The notes beneath the pieces are model-generated. The model saw only the letters and a program-made list of their open reading frames with translations, was not told the origin of the DNA and did no database searches. The translations under genes and the position numbers were made by a program. A stretch of 55,264 nucleotides of DNA. It comes from Verrucomicrobiota bacterium (GTDB taxonomy: Bacteria > Verrucomicrobiota > Verrucomicrobiia > Limisphaerales > JACPZS01). The stretch's first letter is position 1; the number at the start of each line of letters is the position of its first letter. Below are positions 28,237 to 36,630 of this stretch, in pieces. Location: assembly GCA_016195385.1 (NCBI GenBank), contig JACPZS010000240.1, positions 1 through 55,264 on the forward strand. The letters are read 5' to 3'.

Positions 28237-29081
28237 TGATTCTCGAATTCCTCAAGACACATTGGCGCGACGTGGTCGAAGTGCTCGTCCTCTCGGTGGG
28301 CATTTACTATCCATTGCTGTTCGTGCGCGGCACGCGCGGCTGGGCGGTCGTGATCGGATTTTCCGTTTCGCTGCTGGCGTTGATTTTAGTGACCGGCCTT
28401 TTGGAATTTCGCGTGCTGGGCGTGCTGCTCGGCGGCTTCTCGACCTTCTTCGCGATCGCGGTGCTCGTGATTTTTCAACCGGAACTGCGCCGACTGCTGG
28501 CCGAACTCGGCAACCTGCCCATCTTCAACACCGCCCGCGAACAGCGCGAAAACATCGAGGTCATCATCAAAACCGTCGAGCGTCTCGCCGACGTGCGCAT
28601 CGGCATGTTGGTCGCGATGGAGCAAGCCATCCAATTGCACGAGGCCGTCGAGTCCGGCATCGCGGTGGATTGCGAGGCGACGCCCGAGATGTTGGAAACG
28701 ATTTTCTTTCCCAACAACGCGATCCACGACGGCGGGGTGATCATCAAAGGCGATCGCATCGCGTACGCCGCGTGCATCTTCCCGCTCACGCAGCGGCCTG
28801 ATTTGAGCAAGTCGCTCGGCACGCGCCATCGGGCCGCCATTGGTTTGACCGAGGAAACCGACGCGGTGGTGGTTGTCGTGTCGGAGGAAACCGGCGCGAT
28901 TTCCTACGCCTACAAAGGCCAGCTCGTGCGCGGCGTCACTCTCGAACAACTCCGCGCGTTCCTGACGTCCATCTTCGTCCAGCCAGGCAAGCCGCGCACC
29001 GGCTTGGAATGGCTGCGCTCGTGGCGGACGGATCACACCAAAGCGAACACGGGCGTCGCCGCTGCGGAAACCAAAGGATGA
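28233..29081 (+). CDS. cdaA: Diadenylate cyclase, membrane-anchored CdaA type
   Basis: Makes the second messenger c-di-AMP from two ATP. 282 residues; ATG 28233 overlaps the folP stop (ATGA). Three N-terminal membrane helices (~12-32, 36-58, 60-80) are followed by the DisA_N catalytic domain. The nucleotide motifs are NNAIHDGGVIIKGDRIA (~161-177) and SLGTRHRAAIGLTEETDA (~194-211). The first motif reads DGG where most CdaA proteins have DGA, a small change at a normally strict site. The C-terminal ~50 residues are a flexible tail. The neighbours cdaR/ybbR and glmM match the regulatory partners known in Firmicutes and Chlamydiae, so control of activity by these proteins is likely. Confidence 0.94.
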   Translation: MMILEFLKTHWRDVVEVLVLSVGIYYPLLFVRGTRGWAVVIGFSVSLLALILVTGLLEFRVLGVLLGGFSTFFAIAVLVIFQPELRRLLAELGNLPIFNTAREQRENIEVIIKTVERLADVRIGMLVAMEQAIQLHEAVESGIAVDCEATPEMLETIFFPNNAIHDGGVIIKGDRIAYAACIFPLTQRPDLSKSLGTRHRAAIGLTEETDAVVVVVSEETGAISYAYKGQLVRGVTLEQLRAFLTSIFVQPGKPRTGLEWLRSWRTDHTKANTGVAAAETKG

Positions 29082-29500
29082 ACATGACGCTGCGTGGCAT
29101 TATTTTGAACAATTTCGGGTTGAAACTGTTTTCGTTTTTCATGGCCCTGCTGATCTGGTTCAGCGTGCGTTTCTCCGCGAGCTACGAAAACGCGCGCGCC
29201 AGCAGCGCATTCACCCGTCTGACGACCCGCGAAATGATTCGGGTGCCGGTTCAGATTCTAAACCCACCCAACGAACGCTGGCGCGGCCGGGTCGAGCCGG
29301 CTGAGGTGGACATTACTTTAAGTGGCGAGCCATCATTGTTGCGCAAACTTAACGCGACCGATCTCATTGCTTTTGTGAGTGTCCATGCGGAAACAAATTC
29401 CGCCGTTTCCACGAATCAGATTCGCGTTTATACACCGAACGGCGTCACGCTACAGCAACTCAATCCGCCGCAGGCGCGCGTCGAGCGCCTGCCACCTTGA
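29078..29500 (+). CDS. YbbR-domain protein, CdaR-like regulator of CdaA
   Basis: 140 residues. ATG 29078 overlaps the cdaA stop by 4 bases, with an AAAGGA ribosome-binding site in front. One N-terminal helix (LKLFSFFMALLIWFSV) anchors it, with the remainder outside. It has a single YbbR-like beta domain (MIRVPVQILNPPNERW ... VDITLSGEPSLLRKL ... VSVHAETNSAVSTNQI), whereas Firmicutes CdaR has four, so this is a minimal version. In other bacteria CdaR binds the CdaA membrane part and alters c-di-AMP output. The role here follows from position and domain. 78 bases separate it from glmM. Confidence 0.85.
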   Translation: MNMTLRGIILNNFGLKLFSFFMALLIWFSVRFSASYENARASSAFTRLTTREMIRVPVQILNPPNERWRGRVEPAEVDITLSGEPSLLRKLNATDLIAFVSVHAETNSAVSTNQIRVYTPNGVTLQQLNPPQARVERLPP

Positions 29501-29578
29501 AGCGCGGGGAGAACTCTTGCCGCCACGAAAAAAGGCCGATAGAAAAACATCCGGGTCCTGCGATTTTGAAATCGAATC

Positions 29579-30961
29579 ATGAAAAATCATAAGAAAATTT
29601 TCGGCACCGACGGTGTGCGGGGCACTGCCAACGTGGAACCTGTCACCGCCGAAACCGCGCTCAAGCTCGGTCGCGCCGCCGCCCACGTCTTCAAGCACCT
29701 CGAAACCCAGTCACGCAGCCGTGGTAAACACCGCATCGTCATTGGCAAGGACACGCGCCTCTCCGGTTACATGCTCGAGAATGCGATCTCGTCCGGCGTA
29801 CTCTCAATGGGCGTCGATGTGCTGTTCATCGGCCCGCTGCCGACGCCCGGTGTCGCGTACGTGACGCGCAGCTTGCGCGCCGACGCCGGCATCGTCATCA
29901 CCGCGTCGCACAACCCGTATGACGACAACGGCATCAAATTTTTCCGTGCCGACGGCTACAAACTTGAAGACCAGATCGAGAGCCAGATCGAGCAACTTGT
30001 CTTCAGCGGAGAAGTCGAAACGATTCGCCCGACGGCCGGGCAAATTGGCAAAGCCGTGCGCATCGATGACGCGCTCGGACGCTACATTGAATTCGCGAAG
30101 GCATCGTTCCCGCGCGGCTTGACGTTGGAAGGACTTCGCATCGTCGTGGATTGCGCGCATGGCGCGGCCTACAAATCGACGCCTTGCGTCCTGCGCGAAC
30201 TTGGCGCCGAGGTCTTCGTCCTCGGCAACCAGCCCGACGGCACCAATATCAACAAGGATTGTGGCTCGATGCACCCCGAGCAGTTGTTCCAGAAACTGCG
30301 CGACTGCCGCGCCGATATCGGCATCGCGCACGACGGTGACGCCGACCGCGTGTTGCTCTGCGACGAGCATGGCAAGCAGGTGGACGGCGACGACATCATG
30401 GCCATTGCCGGACTGGACATGCTCGCGCAAGGTTCGCTCCGCCACAAAACGCTCGTCTCGACCGTCATGAGCAACGCCGGACTCGACGCCGCGATCACCG
30501 CGGCGGGCGGCCGCGTCATCCGCACGGATGTCGGCGATAAAAATGTCATCGATGAAATGCTGCGGCACGACTTCAATTTTGGGGGCGAGCAGAGCGGCCA
30601 TTTGATCTTCGGCGATTACAGCACGACCGGCGACGGGCTGGTGGCGGCGCTCCAAATCCTCCGCACCATGAAGGCGAAGGACGCGCCGCTCTCGAAGCTC
30701 ACGCGCTGTTGGACGCGCTTTCCGCAACTCGTGAAAAACGTCCGCGTGCGCGAGAAAGTTCCGTTCAAGAAACTCGATGGCTTGCTCGAACTCGTTGAGC
30801 AAGCCGAGGCCGCAGTCAAGCCAGCCGGCGGCCGCGTGTTGCTGCGGTATTCAGGCACGGAGCCGAAAGCGCGTTTGCTGATCGAAGGCCGCGACAGCGC
30901 CGTGCTGGAAAAATGGGCGCGTCAGATTTGCGACGTGATCAAACAACACGTCGGCGAGTGA
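29579..30961 (+). CDS. glmM: Phosphoglucosamine mutase
   Basis: Interconverts glucosamine-6-phosphate and glucosamine-1-phosphate on the way to UDP-GlcNAc for peptidoglycan and lipopolysaccharide. 460 residues, normal length. The substrate-binding start is IFGTDGVRGTAN (7-18). The phosphoserine loop is ITASHNPYDDNG with Ser110 as the active serine. The metal-binding loop is HDGDADR (251-257), the sugar loop GGEQSGH, and the phosphate-binding loop RYSGTEPKARLL near the C-terminus. All four are intact. It is last in the folP-cdaA-cdaR series; in other bacteria GlmM directly inhibits CdaA. The convergent gene's stop is at 30995. Confidence 0.96.
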   Translation: MKNHKKIFGTDGVRGTANVEPVTAETALKLGRAAAHVFKHLETQSRSRGKHRIVIGKDTRLSGYMLENAISSGVLSMGVDVLFIGPLPTPGVAYVTRSLRADAGIVITASHNPYDDNGIKFFRADGYKLEDQIESQIEQLVFSGEVETIRPTAGQIGKAVRIDDALGRYIEFAKASFPRGLTLEGLRIVVDCAHGAAYKSTPCVLRELGAEVFVLGNQPDGTNINKDCGSMHPEQLFQKLRDCRADIGIAHDGDADRVLLCDEHGKQVDGDDIMAIAGLDMLAQGSLRHKTLVSTVMSNAGLDAAITAAGGRVIRTDVGDKNVIDEMLRHDFNFGGEQSGHLIFGDYSTTGDGLVAALQILRTMKAKDAPLSKLTRCWTRFPQLVKNVRVREKVPFKKLDGLLELVEQAEAAVKPAGGRVLLRYSGTEPKARLLIEGRDSAVLEKWARQICDVIKQHVGE

Positions 30962-30994
30962 AAGGAGGGCACCCGCCCGCTCCGTCGGCTCCAC

Positions 30995-32494
30995 TCACTT
31001 TTTTTCCGGAGCTCCAGCGGGTGCTGGAGGCGCGCTGGCTGCGGGCGGCGGGGCGTTGGTTGGCGGTGGCAAGCCGAGCGCGGTGATGAGTTGATTGATT
31101 ACCGGTGGACTGAAAATTTCGTTTGTGGGATTGATCACTCTATCGAGCACTTCTTGCCGGATTTCCTCAAACGGCGGGAGGCCGACGCGCTTCTCGGAGC
31201 GGCTCACTTCGGACTGAAAGCGCTGCCACGCTTTGAGTGCAAGACTGTACCGGCCAACGGAGTCGTCCTGCTGCCCGATCGCCAGATTGTAGAATGAGCC
31301 GGTCAACAAACCTTCGATCGCGTTCCGCACGCGCATGTGTGAAGTCTCGCTCACGTCGGTCTGAATCATGTCCAACGCAAAATCTTCCACCGTCGCCCCC
31401 GGCGGCACGGCCTGCGGATACTTTTCTTTCAGGTACGCGAACCACTTTTTCGATTCGGTGATGCGATTTTGCGCGTAGAGAAAATAAACGGCGGATTTCA
31501 AAAAATTCTTGTGGCCGGTCTGGATGTGATCTCGGTTCGGTTCGTCCTCGTCCATCATCTGCTCGTAGGCGGCGTTGGCGTTGGCCACGATGTCCAGGTT
31601 GGCGCTGACTTCGAGTTTGCCGGTAACCTTGTTCTCGATGAAGCGGCCACGCTGAAACGCGAGCTGCATCGATTGGTAAATGACGCGGCGCAGCTTGATG
31701 AGGTCGTCCTTCTTCGCCTTCTCCTGCCCCAATTCGGCAAGTCGTTCCTTGCACAGCATCGCCCAGTAAATCGCGTGCGCCTCGGGCATCCGCCAATCGA
31801 ACGGGCCGAAGCGCTCATCCACTCGCTTCATGCGGGCCGGTTCGAGCTTGTATTTGTCGCGCATCGTTTGCACGCGGGCGTTGACTTCGTCGGTCTGCGG
31901 GTTGAGCAGTTCGTCGTAGTTCGCGCGACCATTCGGGAAAAGCGGCTTCATCAGTTTGGCCCACGCCTCCTTGTAAACCCAGTGCGCGTCGTCGAGATCC
32001 GCGCCCATCTTATGTTGAAAATACCAGGCCAGCTCGCGGTAGATATCCGGCTCCTGTGGATTGTAGCGCAAGCCTTCGTCGCGCAACAATTCAATGGCGC
32101 GCAGCACCCAGGGCCAGCGGGCGTTGAGGTCGCTGAACTTGACCGAGATGTTGTAGGCCATGTTCCACGATTGATGCGTCCACACGGTGACGAAATGCGG
32201 CTGCAATTTGGTGATCCAGTCGGCGAGTTGAATCAGTTCAAAAAACTTGTCCTCGTCCTGCAACTCCGTCGCGCGAATCCACAGCATGTTGGCGATCAGC
32301 CCGCGAAAGCCACCGAGCGCGACCGTCGTGAACGCGAGCACGGGCGGCGCGTTCTCCAGTGGCGTGACGCGCGTCAGACCGAGCGAAGAACGATCGCGGT
32401 TGAGCGCGCGTTGCGTGAAGGACACGGAGACGAGCAGCACAAGCGCGAGCGTGACGAGCAGCGGCTTGTAGAATTTTTCGCGAAGGCTGCGCAT
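30995..32494 (-). CDS. Membrane-anchored TPR-like protein of an ABC-2 export cluster
   Basis: 499 residues of unknown function. One N-terminal helix (LLVTLALVLLVSVSFTQRA) anchors it, then FTTVALGGFRGLIANMLWIR and a long helical region of TPR-like character with many aromatic and basic residues (HFVTVWTHQSWNMAYNIS, IYRELAWYFQHKMGADLDDA). The tail is Pro/Ala-rich. It starts 1 base after the ABC permease stop (TCA at 32496-32498), so it belongs to the ATPase-permease-accessory cluster 30995-35147. It is likely an extracytoplasmic partner of that transporter. No enzymatic motif is visible. Confidence 0.75.
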   Translation of the reverse strand: MRSLREKFYKPLLVTLALVLLVSVSFTQRALNRDRSSLGLTRVTPLENAPPVLAFTTVALGGFRGLIANMLWIRATELQDEDKFFELIQLADWITKLQPHFVTVWTHQSWNMAYNISVKFSDLNARWPWVLRAIELLRDEGLRYNPQEPDIYRELAWYFQHKMGADLDDAHWVYKEAWAKLMKPLFPNGRANYDELLNPQTDEVNARVQTMRDKYKLEPARMKRVDERFGPFDWRMPEAHAIYWAMLCKERLAELGQEKAKKDDLIKLRRVIYQSMQLAFQRGRFIENKVTGKLEVSANLDIVANANAAYEQMMDEDEPNRDHIQTGHKNFLKSAVYFLYAQNRITESKKWFAYLKEKYPQAVPPGATVEDFALDMIQTDVSETSHMRVRNAIEGLLTGSFYNLAIGQQDDSVGRYSLALKAWQRFQSEVSRSEKRVGLPPFEEIRQEVLDRVINPTNEIFSPPVINQLITALGLPPPTNAPPPAASAPPAPAGAPEKK

Positions 32495-32495
32495 G

Positions 32496-33890
32496 TCAGT
32501 TGTTGCTCTGCGCCGTCGCGAGTTCGCGCCGCGTGAAGATGACGATGCCGATGGCCGCCATGATGCCGCCCATCAGCAAAACGATTTGCGCAATGGCGAG
32601 GCCGAGTTGCTCCCAAGTGATGCTGCGGCCGAGACTCAGCGAATCAATCGGCGAGAAGCCTTGCACCAGGTTCACCAGCTTCAGCAGGACCTGGAAAATC
32701 GGCACCAGAATTTTGTCGGCGAAGTTCGGTGCCGATGGTCCGCCTTCGTGGTTGACACCGAAAATGCCGCCTTCTTGGACCACGGTGGAAAGCGTGCTGC
32801 TGGAAAGTCCGACAATCAAAAAGCCGAGCGCAAAAAAAGATGCGACCGGGAACGAGAGAAAACTTGCGGCTGTCAAACCCAGCGCCGCGAGCAGGCCCAG
32901 CCAGCAAAAGATGATGCCGATGCCGCGCGAGAAATTCAGCCCGAAGCTGCCTTCGCGATAGAGCACTTCCATTCCTTCATCGAGTGGGAACAAGAGCACG
33001 GTTTCGTTCTGATTGATGAAACTGATCGTCAGATCGCCATTCGCATCAAACATGTTGGGCGGAATTTGAAACTCGTGAAACGTGGCCGGCGAGAGCCGCA
33101 TCGCGTTGCGCCGGCGCAGCGGGCTGTCGGGCGGGCCGATTTCCCAGAACGCGTCGTAGCTGATGGAAGTCTTCGGTTCGGCGGCGTCGCGCGTCTCCGG
33201 CGTGTGAAATTTGACGCGCAGATAAAGCGGTTGATCTTTCAGGAAATTTTTTCGGAAACCGAGATTGATCACCCATTTGCGCAGATAGCCGGGCGGCACG
33301 AGTTGATACTGCCATTTGACCTGCTCGGTAATTTGGTTGCGGAGCAACGGCAAGTCGAGCTGCATGACCGGCGCTTTCTTCAGGCGCTCTTTGAGGTTTA
33401 GTTCGACGTCTTTTTGGATATCCGGCTGCGGCTCTTTCAGCGAACCGCGCGCAACGAGCACTTCGTTCCGCAAAACTTCCTGCTGCTCCGGCGGCAGATG
33501 TCGGGCGCGCCACTGCATGATGCCGAAAACCGCAACGGCTGAGACGCCGAGCAACATCGCGTTGAGCATCATGATGCCGACCCATTTGCCGAGCCAGATC
33601 TGCCAGCGTGCAATCGGCTTCACTGCCACCATCTGCATCTGACATTCCTCGACGTCGCGCGCCATCGTCCCGCACGCGAGCCAGAGCGTGGCGAAACCCA
33701 GCAGCGTCGTGATCAAGCTCAACGTGTATGTCATCAAGATCTGCGTGAAGCCGCGGGCGCTGCCGTCGTGCTTGATGATCAGCGGCAATCCAATCACCGT
33801 GCCCAGGAGCAGCACCGAAAGCACGACGACCAACCGGTAGCGGAAAGCTGCTTTGACGGTCAACAGAGCGATGGCCAGGAGACGTTGCAT
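32496..33890 (-). CDS. ABC-2 type transporter permease
   Basis: 464-residue integral membrane protein. Two helices at the start (YRLVVVLSVLLLGTVIGLPL; LMTYTLSLITTLLGFATLWL) and a third (GIMMLNAMLLGVSAVAVFGI) come before a ~190-residue extracytoplasmic loop. Three or four further helices follow (IGIIFCWLGLLAALGLTAAS, FFALGFLIVGLSSS, IVLLMGGIMAAIGIVIF). MARDVEECQMQMVAVKPIAR after helix two is the cytosolic coupling-type loop of ABC-2 permeases. It is encoded 51 bases after the ATPase gene and directly before its accessory protein. The large loop suggests a transporter for a macromolecule or a mechanical/proteolytic ABC-2 system; the substrate is unknown. Confidence 0.85.
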   Translation of the reverse strand: MQRLLAIALLTVKAAFRYRLVVVLSVLLLGTVIGLPLIIKHDGSARGFTQILMTYTLSLITTLLGFATLWLACGTMARDVEECQMQMVAVKPIARWQIWLGKWVGIMMLNAMLLGVSAVAVFGIMQWRARHLPPEQQEVLRNEVLVARGSLKEPQPDIQKDVELNLKERLKKAPVMQLDLPLLRNQITEQVKWQYQLVPPGYLRKWVINLGFRKNFLKDQPLYLRVKFHTPETRDAAEPKTSISYDAFWEIGPPDSPLRRRNAMRLSPATFHEFQIPPNMFDANGDLTISFINQNETVLLFPLDEGMEVLYREGSFGLNFSRGIGIIFCWLGLLAALGLTAASFLSFPVASFFALGFLIVGLSSSTLSTVVQEGGIFGVNHEGGPSAPNFADKILVPIFQVLLKLVNLVQGFSPIDSLSLGRSITWEQLGLAIAQIVLLMGGIMAAIGIVIFTRRELATAQSNN

Positions 33891-33941
33891 CTTGAAAAAT
33901 TAACTAAGGGAAATGAGCACTCGGGATTCGTCGTCGGCAAA

Positions 33942-35147
33942 TCATTTCGGCTTCCCCGTCAGGGCCGACAGTTTTTCGTTCGCCTTGTCCAATTCAGCGG
34001 CCTTCACTGGCGCGGTTGCCGTGGCGGGCGTCGCAGCAACTGTCGCTTTGGCTAGTTCATCGAGCTTCTTGGTATCCACGGTTGGCGCTGGTTGCGAGAT
34101 GCTGACTTCCGCGGCGACGGGCTGCGGCTGCGCCACGGTCAACCGTTCCAAAATTCTTTCGCGTTCCGGCGCGGCGTCCGCCTCACCGCGCAAATACGCC
34201 GCGACACGATTGCCGGAGGTCGCGCCGGAAGTTTGCGCCTCGGCTTGTTTCGCCCGTTGCACGACGCCGAGGAAATAGCTTTCGAGATTCTGCGTCGGCA
34301 CGTCGATGTGAACTTTGTCGGCAGCAACTTCGCTGCGGATCGTGACTAAAACTTTTTCCATCGTGTCGCGAGAAAGCACCGGCGCGGTGATGCGCACGGA
34401 ATCCGGCGTCGCCAGCAATTCGCGCATCGTGCCCATCGCCTGGATTTTTCCGCCGTAATAAATCACCACGCGGTCGCAAACGTCCTCGACATCGGAGAGC
34501 AAGTGACTGCTCAAGATGACCGTCTTGCCACGCTTGGCCAGCGCGAGAATCAAATCCTTCACCTCGCGGCAGCCGATGGGATCGAGGCCCGCTGTCGGTT
34601 CGTCGAGAATGACCAGATCGGGATCGTTGATGAGCGCCTGCGCGAGACCGATGCGCCGCTGCATGCCTTTGGAAAATTCGCCGACGACGCGGCGCTGCAC
34701 TTGTTTGAGGCCGACCATGTCGAGCAATTGCTCGGAGCGATTGCGCCGCTCGGCGCTGGAAAGTTCGAAAAGGTTTCCAAAAAAATCGAGCGTCTCGCCG
34801 GAGTCGAGATAGCGATAGAGATACGATTCCTCCGGCAGATAGCCGATGCGCGCCTTCGTCTTCACGTGGCGTGGTGAGTGGCCAAAAACTTCGATATGCC
34901 CCTTCGTCGGATAAAGCAGGCCGAGCAGCATCTTCACCGTGGTGGATTTGCCGGAACCGTTCGGCCCCAGCAGGCCGAACACTTCGCCGCGTCGAACTTC
35001 AAAATCGACATTATCGACCGCGCGCGCCTTGGGTCGGCCCCAAAAATCTTTGAAGACCTTCGTGAGGCCGCGCACGATGATGACATTCTCGCCGTCGGGC
35101 GAGCCGGGCGGCGCGGTGTTCGATTCCGTCAAAGCAGGTGCTACCAT
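33942..35147 (-). CDS. ABC-2 transporter ATP-binding protein with long C-terminal extension
   Basis: 401 residues from ATG 35147 (MVAPALTESN). The frame remains open to 35654, but that part lies antisense to the next gene and reads as non-coding. The nucleotide-binding domain (~22-250) has Walker A GLLGPNGSGKSTT (59-71), Q-loop YLPEESYLYR, signature FSKGMQRRIGLAQAL, Walker B LVILDEPTAGLDP and switch His in ILSSHLLSDVEDVCDRV. The last ~130 residues form an Ala/Pro/Thr-rich extension ending in KLSALTGKPK, longer than in most family members. It energises the permease at 32496-33890. The 295-base divergent gap to 35443 probably carries its promoter, but I see no clear boxes. Confidence 0.92.
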   Translation of the reverse strand: MVAPALTESNTAPPGSPDGENVIIVRGLTKVFKDFWGRPKARAVDNVDFEVRRGEVFGLLGPNGSGKSTTVKMLLGLLYPTKGHIEVFGHSPRHVKTKARIGYLPEESYLYRYLDSGETLDFFGNLFELSSAERRNRSEQLLDMVGLKQVQRRVVGEFSKGMQRRIGLAQALINDPDLVILDEPTAGLDPIGCREVKDLILALAKRGKTVILSSHLLSDVEDVCDRVVIYYGGKIQAMGTMRELLATPDSVRITAPVLSRDTMEKVLVTIRSEVAADKVHIDVPTQNLESYFLGVVQRAKQAEAQTSGATSGNRVAAYLRGEADAAPERERILERLTVAQPQPVAAEVSISQPAPTVDTKKLDELAKATVAATPATATAPVKAAELDKANEKLSALTGKPK

Positions 35148-35442
35148 AAAATCCAAATTGTCTATGTCTGGCCGGTCGGCGAACGCTTTCAACGACGCCC
35201 GGCCGGGCCGCACACCCGTTTGCTCGCTCGGTTGGAGACGAACAAAAGTTCCATGCGGTGCGGGGACACTATCCGCCGGCGCGGGCGAAATCAACTGTGC
35301 GTTCCTCCGCGCACGCCAGCAATCCCTGTGGACTTTGAAACCCGCCTCAACTAAATAATCACCGTGTCCGCTCCCAATCGTCGCTCTCGGTTGAACGGCG
35401 GCCGTGTGAGAGTGACCGTCAAACTGAATTCGCGCCGCAGCA

Positions 35443-36060
35443 ATGGATCTAACGACTAAACGAATCGTCGGTGTCACTCTCGCCGTGGGAATTGTGGTTC
35501 TCGTTGCCGTTGGCTTGATTCGGATGGGCGCATCAAATCCGCCGGATGAACTTGTTCTTTTGGGTTCGTTGAAGCAATTCAAGAGTGAGTGGGATCCAAG
35601 TAGATTTGAAGAAGGAGCATCGCTGTCGGTTTCCAACGCAAACCCCGAAGCCATTTTTTATTACGTCATGTTGGATGCGAGGAGAATTCGGCGTGGCCTT
35701 CCTCCCGAAACCTGGGGGATTCTGGGGCCTCGTGAATCAAAGAACTTGGGAGACTATTGGCTGCACGACAATCAACTGACGATTCGTTACCAAGTAACCA
35801 TGCAAGGCTCTTCATTCCAACGTCTGATTGCGGCGAGCAATCGAGCGTGCCGTGAATTCTGGAGGCTCGGAGATTTCGCACACGCCCGCAATGTTTACAC
35901 TGCGGAGATGAAATCCAAATTCTTGGGACAAACGCATAGCTACCTCAAAACGACCACAGTCGAAATTCCAAAGAAATGGGGCGAAGAAAATCCGATTTTT
36001 GTTCATTTAGGGCCCGCGTCAGAAGAAGCGACGAAGGAAAACAGGGCAGCAAAGCGATGA
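35443..36060 (+). CDS. Single-pass membrane protein of unknown function
   Basis: 205 residues. One N-terminal helix (IVGVTLAVGIVVLVAVGLI) is followed by an extracytoplasmic domain without a recognised family (FEEGASLSVSNANPEAIFYY, TWGILGPRESKNLGDYW). The C-terminus is charged. Its TGA stop at 36058-36060 overlaps the ATG at 36057 that opens a truncated copy of the BatA-like gene start. Before the cassette at 36124-36613 arrived, this gene was probably translationally coupled to a BatA-like gene. Codon use is less GC-rich than in neighbours. Confidence 0.65.
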   Translation: MDLTTKRIVGVTLAVGIVVLVAVGLIRMGASNPPDELVLLGSLKQFKSEWDPSRFEEGASLSVSNANPEAIFYYVMLDARRIRRGLPPETWGILGPRESKNLGDYWLHDNQLTIRYQVTMQGSSFQRLIAASNRACREFWRLGDFAHARNVYTAEMKSKFLGQTHSYLKTTTVEIPKKWGEENPIFVHLGPASEEATKENRAAKR

Positions 36061-36100
36061 CCTTTCTCCAACCATTTGTTCTGTGGGCGCTGCCGCTGAT
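36057..36100 (+). pseudogene. Truncated duplicate of the BatA-like gene start
   Basis: These 44 bases match 36631-36674 at 40 positions. Both encode MTFLQPFVLWALPLI, and all four differences are synonymous (TTT/TTC twice, CTG/CTT, CTG/TTG). After 36100 similarity stops; the frame continues 25 codons through the left inverted repeat and ends at 36176. It is the footprint left upstream of the GxxExxY cassette: either a remnant of a tandem paralogue or a mark of how the cassette arrived. Confidence 0.8.
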
Positions 36101-36123
36101 CTCGAGATTGCTGATGACTATTC

Positions 36124-36613
36124 AGCCGCAAAGAGGCACAAAAGGCGCAAAAAGGAATTCCCATGTTAACACCTGAATTGAAGCAACTGTGCGACTCGAT
36201 CCGTGAAACCTCCTTCAGCATTCATCGCTACCACCGCAATGGTCATCTCGAAAAAATTTATCAGAACGCGTTGGTTCACAGGTTGCGCAAGCAAGGGCTC
36301 AAAGTTGAAGCGCAATATCCACTCAACGTTTACGACGAGGATGGCACGTTGCTTGGCGAATTTTTCACCGACCTGTTCGTGGAGGGTAAATTGATCGTCG
36401 AGTTGAAAGCTTGCAAGGCCGTGGCCGACGAACACGTCGCTCAATTGCTCGGCTATCTTCGCGCATCGCGGATTGAACATGGTTTGCTCATCAATTTCGG
36501 TGCTCCCAAACTACAGATCCAAAAGTTCGTCCTCAGTTCGAGCAGCGATCCAGTTCAAGGAGGCGCTTGAACTCATGCCAAGTTTTTTGCGCCTTCTGTG
36601 CCTCTTTGCGGCT
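36124..36613. mobile_element. Inverted-repeat-bounded GxxExxY cassette
   Basis: A 490-base unit. The left arm 36124-36154 (AGCCGCAAAGAGGCACAAAA onward) and the right arm 36583-36613 (complement, TGCCTCTTTGCGGCT at its end) pair over ~31 bases with one clear mismatch. The single gene fills the interior: 8 bases after the left arm to its ATG and 12 bases from its stop to the right arm. The left arm's end supplies AAGGA, the ribosome-binding site. No transposase is present. The unit lies inside an operon in the direction of transcription, so its RNA would fold into a long stem holding the gene in the loop. Mobility is inferred from the flanking duplication (36057-36100 against 36631-36674). Confidence 0.7.
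36163..36570 (+). CDS. GxxExxY protein, PD-(D/E)XK nuclease-like
   Basis: 135 residues. The family name motif is GHLEKIY (residues 27-33 region). A nuclease-like core follows: FTDLFVEGKLIVELKACKAV gives the Asp and the ELK (E-x-K) of the PD-(D/E)XK fold. HVAQLLGYLRASRIEHGLLI and NFG are typical of the family's C-terminal half. The start ATG 36163 has AAGGA six bases upstream. Family members are small, often multicopy, and have no established function that I know of. Its position inside an inverted-repeat cassette suggests a selfish element or maintenance nuclease; no toxin-antitoxin partner is visible. It sits between a truncated and a complete BatA-like start. Confidence 0.9.
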   Translation: MLTPELKQLCDSIRETSFSIHRYHRNGHLEKIYQNALVHRLRKQGLKVEAQYPLNVYDEDGTLLGEFFTDLFVEGKLIVELKACKAVADEHVAQLLGYLRASRIEHGLLINFGAPKLQIQKFVLSSSSDPVQGGA

Positions 36614-36630
36614 AAGGTTTTCGTGAGCAG

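Noticed and set aside
31469-32536. 355-codon plus-strand frame
   Set aside because: It is the shadow of the TPR-like export partner (30995-32494).
35148-35654. N-terminal extension of the ABC-2 ATPase
   Set aside because: It would run antisense through the gene at 35443 and adds a peptide unlike any ABC ATPase; ATG 35147 fits the family.
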